A DNA stretch of 64,000 nucleotides, taken from contig NC_018108.1 in NCBI RefSeq assembly GCF_000276685.1, positions 372,001 to 436,000 on the forward strand, read 5' to 3'. Source of the DNA: Taylorella equigenitalis ATCC 35865. Lineage in GTDB: Bacteria; Pseudomonadota; Gammaproteobacteria; Burkholderiales; Burkholderiaceae_B. This document shows, piece by piece, positions 1 through 9,424 of the stretch. How positions within the stretch are numbered: position 1 is the first letter of the stretch; each line of letters starts with the position of its first letter. The notes beneath the pieces were generated by a model. The model was given only the letters and a program-made list of their open reading frames with translations, had not been told where the DNA came from and searched no databases. The position numbers and the translations under genes are program-made.

Positions 1-3000
1 TAGCTATAGGAAATGGTAACATCGCTGGTTATCATCCTATAATTGAATCACTTTCAGACTACGATCCATTTGCGATTTCGTCAGAAGAATCATTTTACCT
101 GACACTGGTAAAACTTCTAGAACTTTCAGACAAATTACAACATAATAGAATGGTAGCTGTTGGAGGTAAAAATATCGCCTTCGGGGAAAAATCTTCTGCA
201 ATAGGGGTTCACAATGTTTCCCTTGGTAGTAGTAGCGTAGCTTTAGGAAAATCCAATTTAGCGGCGGCTCAGGCCTCCCAAGCAGTTGGAGATTACAATA
301 CTGTATATTCAACTAGATCCTCGGCTTTTGGGTATAGAAATGTAGTTGAACAAGCAGCATCTTTTAGTTATGCATTTGGTGGATTTAATAGAATTTATAA
401 TTCTAAATCTATAGCATTTGGAGCATTGAATATAACTAAAACAAGAAATTCATATGCATTTGGGTTTGCAAACCTAATTGATTCACCTTCTGAATATAGT
501 TCCACATTGGGTTACGAAAATGCTATTACAGGAATATTGTCGAATGCTTATGGAATTAAAAATATAGTCAATGGCGACTCAAGTTTAGCTATAGGCGTTG
601 GTAATGTAATTAATGCCAACTTATCTATTTCTATCGGAAACGGTAAATTACTTTCTTCAAATCAAAATTTAGCTTCTGATGAAATTTTAAAAAAAAATAG
701 TTTGTCTGTTTCTGGAAATAGTGTAAATGCTATGTCTGGTATCGCTCTTGGTAACAACATTACTTTAAACGGTAATTATTCGATTGTTATAGGAGACTCA
801 GGAAATTCAAATAATGTAATAAATTCGGTTATTTTGGGGGCCAATTCAGTTGGTGAGACAGCGAGTGAATCTACTCAACATATGCCTATTTTGCAATTTG
901 CAAATCACATGCCTGGTTTAAACCTATCTACTGGTTTGGCGGGATTATCAACCATAAGTAAAGGGTCAGTGTCTATTGGTTCTATTGGTCATGAACGTCA
1001 AATAAAACATGTTGCCACTGGGAAAATTTCAGCTGACAGCACAGATGCTGTAAACGGGTCACAATTATATAGGGCAATTATTTCTATCGGAGAAGTTCCA
1101 ATTTACCTGTCAGGGGATGAAAGTAGTAAATCAATAGCAAATAAATTAGGAGGGACTTTAAAAATAAAGGGGGAAGCACCATACGAAAACTTAGTAGATA
1201 GAAACATCGGTGTTGTTGCTGAAGATAGTTATCTGCACATAAAACTATCTAATGTTTTAAATAAAATTTCAGAGATTAATTTTTCTAATGGTACCGTCAT
1301 CGATGGGAACGGTATATCCATAAATGAGGGGCCATCAATAAATAAAGCGGGTATAAATGCAAATGGTAAGAAAATTTTTAATCTTCCTAATGTATCTGAT
1401 GAAATTAACGAATCAGAAGCTGCTAATGTAGGTTTTGTACAAAATGAAATTAGGAAAATAACTGAATCTGGTTATTTTTTAAAAGGTGACAATCCTGAGA
1501 AAAGAAATTTCCAAATTGGTCGAACTATCGAATTCAATGGCGATGGAAATATAATTGCCGCTGTAACGCCTAAGGGTATCTCTCTAAATTTAAATCGAAC
1601 ACTACAAAACATTAATAAATTAATGATTGATAATGGACCGACTCTAGACTCTAGTGGTCTAACGATGGGTAATATATTGTCGATAAGTTCAAATTTTATA
1701 AAATTAGGTTCGATCAAAATTTCAGTTGATGGCAAAATTACTGGTATAGCTACATCTGAGGCTCCAACTGATGCGGCTAATGTTCAGTTTGTTAAGGATA
1801 AACTAGAACAATTAAGGAATATGGGTTATGAATTTCGAGATGGTCTGGGTAATTCAAATAGAGTTCCATTAGGTTCTTCAATTACGTTTACTTGGGATCC
1901 CAATATTTCTGTTTTATTTTCACCAAATGCAGTAAATTTAGCCTTAAACAAAACAATTACAGGTTTGCAAAGAGTGGAATTCGATAATGGTACACGATTG
2001 GATTCAGACAAATTGTTTTTTTCTAATAATATTAGTTTTGGAAAAGATGGTTTAATCATTGGTCGTCTTCACTTTACTGTTGATGGCAAGATTACTGGTG
2101 TATCAAATCCTGATAATGATTATGAAGCGGCTAATAAATTATATGTGGACAATGTTATAAGGACTGTTGAAATAGGTCTTAATAAACTAAGAAACGGAGG
2201 TATTACTTTTGTAGCTAATAAGAATTTTTTTCTTAGTAGGCTTGGGGATTCTATTAAGATAAAGGGTTCAGATGATAACGATGATTTGAGTAATGAAAAA
2301 TTCGACTCAACTAATATAATGACTTGGTCTGAAAATGATGCTATTAGAATTGGTTTAAAAAAAGATCTTAAAGTCTCAAGATTAAGAACTGAAAATCCAG
2401 AAGGTAATTATTTAGAGTTAACCCCACACTCTATATTGTATCAAGGTTTTGATAATAATGATTTGAATCCTTTAGTAATTAGTTTTACTAAAGCTGGGAG
2501 CTATGACATCAAGGGAATTGATTCAAATCGAATTATATTAAATGATAATGAAATTGCTACTCTTAATGATGGATTAAAGCTCTCTGGAAACGTTGGAGTT
2601 ATTACACCAATGAAATTAAATAGTACTTTGAAGATTCAGGGTGGAGAGTTAAATAAAAATGCTACAGAGTTCGATGGTGGTAAAAACATAATAACAATGG
2701 TGGTTAATGAAAATCAAGAGGCTAAATATACTGTGGCACTTAAAAAATCTCCAGAATTTGAATCTTTATCTTTATTGGGTTCGTCATCATCAAATAACTC
2801 AGCGAAACTCTCTATTAAAGAAGGTTTAAAAGATAAAATTACAGCAACTGTTAATGAGAGCAACGGCAAAATAACTGTTATTGGTAAAGAGCAGTTATTT
2901 AAAACTGAACTAAAACATGATGGTCTAAGTATTCATGATGACAATGGAAATTCAAAGTTAGGTATTAAAGTTGATGGTATAAATGGAATTGAATCTCCAG

Positions 3001-4889
3001 GCATTAATAAACGTCGCTTAACTCATACTTACAAAAGTGGCACTGATTCAGTTGTGACTGAACAGATTGCGACCCTCAATGATGGATTCTTGTTTAGTAG
3101 TAACGAAGGAGAAAAAGGTACCAAACTAAACTCCAAAGTAAAAATAGCAGGGGCTGAAGCTAACACAAACTGGAATGATTTCGACAATGGTCAAAACATC
3201 ATGACCAGAGTAGAAAATGTAAACGGTGAAACCGTTATCCGTATCGCCATGAGAAAAGATTTAAATCTTAAGAATGGATCCTTTGGTGGTAATGGGGCTA
3301 ACGGTGAACTAAAACTTAAAGATCAAAATGGTAAAGACGGACTCACCCTTAATCCAGACAAAATCTTATTCAATAACATTACAAAGTTAGACGAAAATGG
3401 TCAGGTCCAAAAAAATGGGTCAGCTGGTATATCCATGACACAAAATGGTAAGTCTGATTTAGTAAAAGAAGGTCCTGCGACTCGTATCATAATCACTGAC
3501 TCAAAAGGTGACCCGATATCAGAAGTTGCTACTATGAATGATGGTCTTAAGTTCGGTGCAAATACTGGTGGTGAAGTATCCAACCTTCTTAATTCTAAAG
3601 TTATAGTTGCAGGTAATAAGCAAAACACAGATTGGACTAAGTTTGACGAAGGTAAAAACATAATGACCAAAGTTGAACAGAATAAAGAAGGGCAAACAGA
3701 TATTACCATTGCACTTAAGCGTGATGTTGAACTTGATTCTGCAACTATTGGACATGGACCAAATATAGTTGAAGGCACTAACATAACTAAAGGCGGTAAA
3801 GATGGTTACATCAAAGTTGTAAATAAGGAAGGTAAGACAGCTATTGTTATAGACGGTGGTAACACATCAAACGATGTAGGCCCATCGATTACTGTATCAG
3901 ATACAAAATCCGTGGCGGGGGGGGGGACTTCTATGTTATCTAATGGTATAGAATTTAACACTCCATCAACTTCTGATTCTAAAACTAATTCTACAACCTC
4001 TAAAACATCAAAAGCTTTTGTATCGATTGCACCTGAAGGTTCTGCACGCATAGAACAAGATGCATCCGCAAGAAGAACCCGTCTCACATTAAAATCTGGA
4101 GAAGGCAGTGACTCAACAGTCGAAGAGATTGCGACAATGAAAGATGGCTTAAGATTTAAAGGTGATTCTGAAGAGTTAATCAATAAGCCGCTCTCAAGCA
4201 CATTATCGATTGTTGGTGGTGAGACTGATTCAACTAAACTCACATCTTCAAAAGAAGATAAAAATATTGGTGTGATTGTTGAAGATTCCCCAAGAGCGGC
4301 TAATGACCCAAACACCAAATCACAAAAAGTGCTTGCAGTACGCTTATCTAAAAACCTAAAAGGCTTGCAATCAGCTGAATTTAAGCCAGTGGATGAAAAT
4401 TCTAAACCTACTGGTCAAACCATAACCATAGGTAAAGAAGGTCTAACTGTCTCCAATAAAGATAAAAAATCTCAATTTAATGAAGAGGGCTTAAAAATAG
4501 GAGAAAACGGACCGAGTGTCACTGATAAAGGTATAAATGCAGGTGGAATGAACATCTCTAATGTTGCACCTCCTACACAACCCAATCATGCATCTACTAA
4601 GGGCTATATAGATACTCAAGTAAGACATCTTGAGAGCAAAATCAATGAAAGATACAAAGATGCTTTAGGGGCGTCTGCTATGGCCATGGCTACAGCATTA
4701 TTGCCACCACCTAACACTCCTGGTAGAGGAGGATTTTCCGTAGCAAGTGCAGTGGTTGCGGGTCAACCTGCCTTTGCGATGGGTGTGTCTGCTCTATCTG
4801 AGAACAACAGACTTATATTGAAAGGAGCAGTAGCCAGTGACGCCCGTGGTCAAGTTGGAGGCGGTGTTGGTGCTACTTATCAGTGGTAA
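1..4889 (+). CDS. Trimeric autotransporter adhesin (YadA/Hia type), 5' end outside window
   Basis: A surface adhesin whose three chains form one outer-membrane anchor and project a fibre for host binding. The frame is open from base 3, upstream of the first ATG at 150, and the first codons read as a YadA head repeat (AIGNGNIAG), so the gene starts outside the window. From the ATG at 150: YadA-head (Hep_Hag) repeats to about residue 240, a neck motif (STDAVNGSQLY) near 297-310, then a long stalk with recurring units such as FDEGKNIMT and VATMNDGLKF. The last 75 residues are a YadA anchor (ALGASAMAMATALLPP) ending in Trp, as outer-membrane barrels often do. A G10 run at 3917-3926 keeps the frame intact. 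Its last 1.16 kb is nearly identical to the next gene. Binding partner unknown. Confidence 0.93.
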   Translation, partial: AIGNGNIAGYHPIIESLSDYDPFAISSEESFYLTLVKLLELSDKLQHNRMVAVGGKNIAFGEKSSAIGVHNVSLGSSSVALGKSNLAAAQASQAVGDYNTVYSTRSSAFGYRNVVEQAASFSYAFGGFNRIYNSKSIAFGALNITKTRNSYAFGFANLIDSPSEYSSTLGYENAITGILSNAYGIKNIVNGDSSLAIGVGNVINANLSISIGNGKLLSSNQNLASDEILKKNSLSVSGNSVNAMSGIALGNNITLNGNYSIVIGDSGNSNNVINSVILGANSVGETASESTQHMPILQFANHMPGLNLSTGLAGLSTISKGSVSIGSIGHERQIKHVATGKISADSTDAVNGSQLYRAIISIGEVPIYLSGDESSKSIANKLGGTLKIKGEAPYENLVDRNIGVVAEDSYLHIKLSNVLNKISEINFSNGTVIDGNGISINEGPSINKAGINANGKKIFNLPNVSDEINESEAANVGFVQNEIRKITESGYFLKGDNPEKRNFQIGRTIEFNGDGNIIAAVTPKGISLNLNRTLQNINKLMIDNGPTLDSSGLTMGNILSISSNFIKLGSIKISVDGKITGIATSEAPTDAANVQFVKDKLEQLRNMGYEFRDGLGNSNRVPLGSSITFTWDPNISVLFSPNAVNLALNKTITGLQRVEFDNGTRLDSDKLFFSNNISFGKDGLIIGRLHFTVDGKITGVSNPDNDYEAANKLYVDNVIRTVEIGLNKLRNGGITFVANKNFFLSRLGDSIKIKGSDDNDDLSNEKFDSTNIMTWSENDAIRIGLKKDLKVSRLRTENPEGNYLELTPHSILYQGFDNNDLNPLVISFTKAGSYDIKGIDSNRIILNDNEIATLNDGLKLSGNVGVITPMKLNSTLKIQGGELNKNATEFDGGKNIITMVVNENQEAKYTVALKKSPEFESLSLLGSSSSNNSAKLSIKEGLKDKITATVNESNGKITVIGKEQLFKTELKHDGLSIHDDNGNSKLGIKVDGINGIESPGINKRRLTHTYKSGTDSVVTEQIATLNDGFLFSSNEGEKGTKLNSKVKIAGAEANTNWNDFDNGQNIMTRVENVNGETVIRIAMRKDLNLKNGSFGGNGANGELKLKDQNGKDGLTLNPDKILFNNITKLDENGQVQKNGSAGISMTQNGKSDLVKEGPATRIIITDSKGDPISEVATMNDGLKFGANTGGEVSNLLNSKVIVAGNKQNTDWTKFDEGKNIMTKVEQNKEGQTDITIALKRDVELDSATIGHGPNIVEGTNITKGGKDGYIKVVNKEGKTAIVIDGGNTSNDVGPSITVSDTKSVAGGGTSMLSNGIEFNTPSTSDSKTNSTTSKTSKAFVSIAPEGSARIEQDASARRTRLTLKSGEGSDSTVEEIATMKDGLRFKGDSEELINKPLSSTLSIVGGETDSTKLTSSKEDKNIGVIVEDSPRAANDPNTKSQKVLAVRLSKNLKGLQSAEFKPVDENSKPTGQTITIGKEGLTVSNKDKKSQFNEEGLKIGENGPSVTDKGINAGGMNISNVAPPTQPNHASTKGYIDTQVRHLESKINERYKDALGASAMAMATALLPPPNTPGRGGFSVASAVVAGQPAFAMGVSALSENNRLILKGAVASDARGQVGGGVGATYQW
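3727..4889 (+). repeat. Long direct repeat, copy A (3' end of first adhesin gene)
   Basis: This 1163-base block is nearly identical to 7314-8475 (1162 bases). The one-base length difference is the G10 versus G9 tract. Differences cluster in small patches, for example around 4286-4310 against 7868-7892. The block covers the distal stalk, neck and membrane anchor, so the two genes share an anchor module while their heads differ. Confidence 0.9.
3917..3926 (+). repeat. Poly-G tract (G10) inside the first adhesin gene
   Basis: Ten consecutive G residues encode part of Val-Ala-Gly-Gly-Gly. The reading frame continues correctly through to the YadA anchor, so with G10 this gene is in the ON state. 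Gain or loss of one G by slipped-strand mispairing would truncate the protein before its outer-membrane anchor. The second adhesin gene has G9 at the equivalent place and is truncated in exactly that way. Confidence 0.9.
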
Positions 4890-4948
4890 GAGTTATATAT
4901 TAACTTAAATCATTTATAAAAGGTAAAGTTTCAAATTTTATTAGATTT

Positions 4949-7537
4949 ATGAAAATTAAATATATAAATTTATTTATTTGTAGAGTTCTTAAGGTGCTCA
5001 AGGAAAATCTAAATTCTGTAATCTCATTTTATTTTTTGATTCAATTAATTGTTTTGTTTCCAGAGGCAAAGAGTACTGCATTGGTTCAGTCTGAAAGTAA
5101 TCGTTCATACGGTTCGCCATCAGCAGCCTTTGGACATGGAAATACAGCATTTTCACACTTTAGTTCAGCTATTGGAGTAAGTAATGTTGCACGGGAACAT
5201 AGTAGCTCAGCTATTGGGACTGGTAATCTTTCTGGTTGGGTAAGAGGAAATAGATTACATCAACTGGATCCTTATCTAGACCCAGTTAGCCTAACCCAAA
5301 CTTTTGTTGTCACTCCAGAATACATTAATAGAACTTTGAACGCATCCAATAGAAAAGAAATGGTTGCAATGGGTGTATATAACATGGCTTTTGGAAATAG
5401 ATCTTTAGCCTTGGGAAATAGGAACATAACATTAGCTGATGAAACGCTAGCTGTCGGAAAATCAAACCTTATATTAGGAAGTTATTCTAACGTTATTGGT
5501 AATTCTAATACTGCTTTAAGTAATTATTCAAACGTATTAGGATTTAGTAATGCTATTGGAGAATCAGGTTTATATAGTTTTGCTTTGGGTTCGCATAACA
5601 ATATTCGGTCACAATATGGCCTAGCAATTGGTTATAAAAATACTATCAAAGGCACAAATTCAATTTTTATAGGGAATAATAATCTTGTTCTAGGAGATAA
5701 AAATATTGTAATTGGAAACTTAATTCAATCAAATTCTTTATCTAATTCTATTGTTTTGGGTAATGAATCTGATGGAACATATGCAGAAGAATTATCTAAA
5801 TCAGTTAGTGTTGAATTCGGTAATTTGATTGGTGGATTGATTATCAGCGAATATTGGAATGGGTGGTCATATGAACGGAATGGTTCCCTCTCAGTTGGTG
5901 CTAGAGGTAGAGAAAGACAAATCAAAAATGTGGCAACTGGAGCGGTTTCTAGAACAAGTACAGATGCAGTTAACGGTTCCCAACTTTATTCTGCTATAAA
6001 CGCAATAGGTGAAGCAACAAGAAAATATTCAATGTTTTTTTCTGCTGATAATTATTCAAATAGAATAGAAAGTAGGTTGGGTGACATCTTATCGATTTTA
6101 GGGGGTGCCACAGGATTATTAAGCGATCGTAATATTGGTGTAATAGTTAATGGTAATACAATCAATGTCAAACTTGCTAAAAAAATCAAAAGTGTAAGTA
6201 GTGTAACCACTGATGGTGGAACGGTACTTTCCGATGAGGCAATAAGACTTGGACAAAATGGACCTTCTATAACACACGAAGGAATAAATTCTAATAACAA
6301 AAAAATATTTAATGTTTTAACTGAAGAGAATTCATCTGATTCGGATGCGGCGAATGTGGGCTTTGTAACAAAAAAGCTAGATAATTTAAAAAATCAAGGT
6401 TATTCACTTATAGATGACTCAGACAATTTGCAATCATTTAGCATAGGTTCTTCCATAAAGGTATTGGGGGATAAAAATATTTATACTACCATATCGAAAT
6501 CTGGAGTTAATATTCAAATGCAATCTAATCTATTGGGTATTCGGAGTGTCGATATAGATGGGGGACCAACTCTTAACTCTGAAGGTTTGTCATTTGGTAA
6601 TGGAACAAAATTAACCTCTGACAAACTTCAGATAGGTACTGTCCTAATTACAACTAAAGGTAAAATTACTGGAGTTGCTGACCCTACTGATGATACTGAT
6701 GCAGCTAACAAACGCTATGTTGATAGACAGTTGTATTCTTTAGGCAATAAGCCACTTACGCTAGGTACTAATGATGGACAACAATCTAAAAAATTGGGCG
6801 ACACCATGACTATTAAAGGTGCTGATTCAAATTTTGATAAAAACCTATTCGATGGTGGTAACAACATCATGACATGGATAGATGGAGAGGGTGGTATTCG
6901 AATTGGTATAAAGAAGGATATAAGTCTTTATACTTTTACTTCTGACAATGGTAGTGGGAAATCATCTACTCTTAGATCTGATGCTTTAGTTTTTAATGGT
7001 GTAGATGGCATTGAAGGGGCTGATGGTCAAATTACACTAGACGTTACTTCTAATGGTATGAGAGATGTAAGATATAAAAAATCTGCACGTTTGAAATTAA
7101 ACAACACAGAAGTAGCCACAATGAATGACGGTCTAAGGCTTGGGGCAAACAGTGGAAATGAGGCCTTAAATCATCTAAATTCTAAAGTAGTAGTTTCTGG
7201 TAATAAAAATAATATTGATTGGTCTAAGTTTGATGAAGGTTCAAACATAATGACTAACATTAGTCAAAGCCCTGAAGATCAAACAAATATCACTATTGCA
7301 CTAAAACGCGATCTTGAACTTGATTCTGCAACTATTGGACATGGACCAAATATAGTTGAAGGCACTAACATAACTAAAGGCGGTAAAGATGGTTACATCA
7401 AAGTTGTAAATAAGGAAGGTAAGACAGCTATTGTTATAGACGGTGGTAACACATCAAACGATGTAGGCCCATCGATTACTGTATCAGATACAAAATCCGT
7501 GGCGGGGGGGGGACTTCTATATTATCTAATGGTATAG
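4949..7537 (+). CDS. Second trimeric autotransporter adhesin, phase-OFF (frameshifted at poly-G)
   Basis: 862 residues. An unusually long N-terminal region (basic, then a hydrophobic stretch around residues 26-40, then AKSTA) probably acts as an extended signal peptide. YadA head repeats follow to about residue 290, a neck motif (STDAVNGSQLY) near 336-348, and stalk units resembling those of the upstream gene. At the G9 run (7504-7512) the frame shifts and ends after 8 foreign codons, so this form lacks the anchor and could not be displayed. One extra G restores a protein of about 1175 residues ending at 8475. It lies 59 bases after the first adhesin with no visible terminator between, so the two may be co-transcribed. 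A decayed gene is the alternative, but no other disruption is visible downstream. Confidence 0.88.
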   Translation: MKIKYINLFICRVLKVLKENLNSVISFYFLIQLIVLFPEAKSTALVQSESNRSYGSPSAAFGHGNTAFSHFSSAIGVSNVAREHSSSAIGTGNLSGWVRGNRLHQLDPYLDPVSLTQTFVVTPEYINRTLNASNRKEMVAMGVYNMAFGNRSLALGNRNITLADETLAVGKSNLILGSYSNVIGNSNTALSNYSNVLGFSNAIGESGLYSFALGSHNNIRSQYGLAIGYKNTIKGTNSIFIGNNNLVLGDKNIVIGNLIQSNSLSNSIVLGNESDGTYAEELSKSVSVEFGNLIGGLIISEYWNGWSYERNGSLSVGARGRERQIKNVATGAVSRTSTDAVNGSQLYSAINAIGEATRKYSMFFSADNYSNRIESRLGDILSILGGATGLLSDRNIGVIVNGNTINVKLAKKIKSVSSVTTDGGTVLSDEAIRLGQNGPSITHEGINSNNKKIFNVLTEENSSDSDAANVGFVTKKLDNLKNQGYSLIDDSDNLQSFSIGSSIKVLGDKNIYTTISKSGVNIQMQSNLLGIRSVDIDGGPTLNSEGLSFGNGTKLTSDKLQIGTVLITTKGKITGVADPTDDTDAANKRYVDRQLYSLGNKPLTLGTNDGQQSKKLGDTMTIKGADSNFDKNLFDGGNNIMTWIDGEGGIRIGIKKDISLYTFTSDNGSGKSSTLRSDALVFNGVDGIEGADGQITLDVTSNGMRDVRYKKSARLKLNNTEVATMNDGLRLGANSGNEALNHLNSKVVVSGNKNNIDWSKFDEGSNIMTNISQSPEDQTNITIALKRDLELDSATIGHGPNIVEGTNITKGGKDGYIKVVNKEGKTAIVIDGGNTSNDVGPSITVSDTKSVAGGGLLYYLMV
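7504..7512 (+). repeat. Poly-G tract (G9), OFF state, in the second adhesin gene
   Basis: Nine G residues where the sister gene has ten. Reading through gives Gly-Gly-Gly-Leu-Leu and a stop at 7537. With G10 the frame would continue into the intact distal stalk and anchor. A homopolymer of this length is a typical slipped-strand contingency tract. A sequencing or assembly length error is the main alternative. Confidence 0.88.
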
Positions 7538-7722
7538 AATTTAACACTCCATCAACTTCTGATTCTAAAACTAATTCTACAACCTCTAAATCATCAAAAG
7601 CTTTTGTATCGATTGCACCCGAAGGTTCTGCACGCATAGAACAAGATGCATCCGCAAGAAGAACCCGTCTCACATTAAAATCTGGAGAAGGCAGTGACTC
7701 AACAGTCGAAGAGATTGCGACA

Positions 7723-8475
7723 ATGAATGATGGCTTAAGATTCAAAGGTGATTCTGAAGAATTAATCAATAAACCACTCTCAAGCACATTATCGATTGTT
7801 GGTGGTGAGACTGATTCAACTAAACTCACATCTTCAAAAGAAGATAAAAATATTGGTGTGATTGTTGAGGACGCCCCAAGTGCATCTAAAGATTCAAACA
7901 CCAAATCACAAAAAGTGCTTGCAGTGCGTTTATCTAAAAACCTAAAAGGCTTGCAATCAGCAGAATTTAAGCCAGTGGATGAAAATTCTAAACCTACTGG
8001 TCAAACCATAACCATAGGTAAAGAAGGTCTAACTATCTCCAATAAAGATAAAAAATCTCAATTTAATGAAGAAGGTTTAAAAATAGGAGAGAACGGGCCG
8101 AGTGTCACTGATAAAGGCATAAATGCAGGTGGAATGAACATATCTAATGTTGCACCTCCTACACAACCACATCATGCTTCTACAAAGGGTTATGTAGATA
8201 CACAAGTAAGACATCTTGAGAGCAAAATCAATGAAAGATACAAAGATGCTTTAGGGGCGTCTGCTATGGCCATGGCTACAGCATTATTGCCACCACCTAA
8301 CACTCCTGGTAGAGGAGTATTTTCCGTAGCAAGTGCAGTGGTTGCGGGTCAACCTGCCTTTGCACTAGGCGTGTCTGTTCTATCTGAGAACAACAGACTC
8401 ATATTGAAAGGAGCAGTTGCTAGCGATGTTCGAAGTCAAGTTGGTGGCGGTGTCGGTGCTTCTTATCAGTGGTAA
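7723..8475 (+). CDS. Out-of-frame distal stalk and YadA anchor of the second adhesin
   Basis: This is the 3' remainder of the second adhesin, not an independent gene. The frame is open from the base after the G9 tract (7513); 7723 is merely the first ATG. It encodes the distal stalk (GKEGLTISNKDKKSQF), a neck-like segment (GPSVTDKGINAGGMN), a coiled-coil linker and the 70-residue anchor barrel ending YQW. There is no signal peptide and no evident ribosome-binding site, so expression is expected only when the tract returns to ON length. Compared with the upstream copy, the anchor differs at a few residues (for example VFSVAS for GFSVAS). Confidence 0.8.
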   Translation: MNDGLRFKGDSEELINKPLSSTLSIVGGETDSTKLTSSKEDKNIGVIVEDAPSASKDSNTKSQKVLAVRLSKNLKGLQSAEFKPVDENSKPTGQTITIGKEGLTISNKDKKSQFNEEGLKIGENGPSVTDKGINAGGMNISNVAPPTQPHHASTKGYVDTQVRHLESKINERYKDALGASAMAMATALLPPPNTPGRGVFSVASAVVAGQPAFALGVSVLSENNRLILKGAVASDVRSQVGGGVGASYQW

Positions 8476-8527
8476 TTTGTTTCCTAAAATAATAATTAAA
8501 AATAGCTCATAAAAACCCTACCCCTAG

Positions 8528-8564
8528 CCCCTGAATTTCTCCTCCGAATTCAGGGGATTTTTTT
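8528..8564 (+). terminator. Rho-independent terminator after the adhesin pair
   Basis: A perfect 10-bp stem (CCCCTGAATT, 528-537, with AATTCAGGGG, 547-556) with a 9-base loop, followed by A and seven T residues. It closes the adhesin transcription unit before pth. Confidence 0.9.
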
Positions 8565-8629
8565 GCTAAGCTCAAATAATAGTAAAATTTAATGTTTAAC
8601 TTTTGCCCTCGCACACATAGCGTAAAAAA

Positions 8630-9424
8630 ATGAACACACCCCTAAAACTTATCGTCGGTTTGGGAAATCCTGGTCCAGAGTATGAGCATACTCGTCATAA
8701 TGCTGGCTTTTGGTTTGTGGACCGTTTAGCCCTAAAACATGGATGTAATTGGAATCAGGAATCCGCATTTCACGGATATATGGCTAAGATGCCTTCGGCA
8801 GGAGGTTCGATTTTTTTACTTAAGCCAAGCACTTACATGAATCTTTCAGGTCGTGCTGTTCAAGCTGTATGTCATTTCTACAAAATCGCCGTGGACGAGG
8901 TGTTGGTGGCACACGATGAGCTTGATCTCCCTATAAACGAAATCAAATTAAAAAAGGGTGGCGGTCATGCGGGGCATAATGGCTTACGAGATATAACTAA
9001 GGCAATGGCATCTCCTGAGTTTTGGCGATTACGTATAGGTATCGATCATCCTATAAAGCGTAATATGGTTCAACCCGTTGCAGATTATGTTTTGCACAGA
9101 CCCAATTTAGAGGAATTTGAACAATTGTTGATGAGTGTTGATCGTGGTGTTGAAGCGGTGGATTATTTAATTAAAGGCGATAAGCAAAAAGCTATTACCA
9201 CTTTATCTGGGGGCAATGCCTCATGCAAGGCTAAATCAGAGGCTCAAACTCAAGCTCAGAGCAAGGCCACAGCACGGGCTCAGAGCAAAGCTCAGACCGC
9301 GAGTGCGACCAAATCTGCAGGCACAACAATATCCGCACCTACGCAGACACCTAAGCAAACCCAAGCTCCATACAAACACCCATCCCCTGCAAAACCAAAA
9401 AAAGAGGGTACGCAAGATGCTTAA
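8630..9424 (+). CDS. pth: Peptidyl-tRNA hydrolase with a low-complexity C-terminal tail
   Basis: Cytosolic enzyme that cleaves peptidyl-tRNA released by stalled ribosomes, recycling tRNA. The Pth fold spans residues 1 to about 190 with the family signatures GLGNPG (10-15), RHNAGF with the catalytic His near 23, STYMNLSG and AHDELD. A normal Pth is about 190-200 residues; this one is 264. The extra 65 or so residues are an Ala/Gln/Lys/Ser/Thr-rich, basic tail ending in a Pro/Lys segment, with no recognisable fold. The stop overlaps the start of the next gene, so the two are probably co-translated. Confidence 0.97.
   Translation: MNTPLKLIVGLGNPGPEYEHTRHNAGFWFVDRLALKHGCNWNQESAFHGYMAKMPSAGGSIFLLKPSTYMNLSGRAVQAVCHFYKIAVDEVLVAHDELDLPINEIKLKKGGGHAGHNGLRDITKAMASPEFWRLRIGIDHPIKRNMVQPVADYVLHRPNLEEFEQLLMSVDRGVEAVDYLIKGDKQKAITTLSGGNASCKAKSEAQTQAQSKATARAQSKAQTASATKSAGTTISAPTQTPKQTQAPYKHPSPAKPKKEGTQDA

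Larger units (their letters stand above)
7314..8475 (+). repeat. Long direct repeat, copy B (3' end of second adhesin gene)
   Basis: The partner of 3727-4889, in direct orientation about 3.6 kb away. Apart from the one-base tract difference there are only scattered substitutions. Recombination between copies could delete or fuse the two adhesin genes, and gene conversion could copy tract length or sequence from one to the other. Confidence 0.9.

Noticed and set aside
4949-8475. Second adhesin as an ordinary pseudogene
   Set aside because: The only disruption visible is one base in a homopolymer, and the downstream frame and anchor are intact, so phase variation fits better, though decay is not excluded.
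9216-9416. Longer CPBP protease starting inside pth
   Set aside because: The extra residues only re-read the pth tail in another frame, and the ATG at 9417 has a suitable ribosome-binding site.
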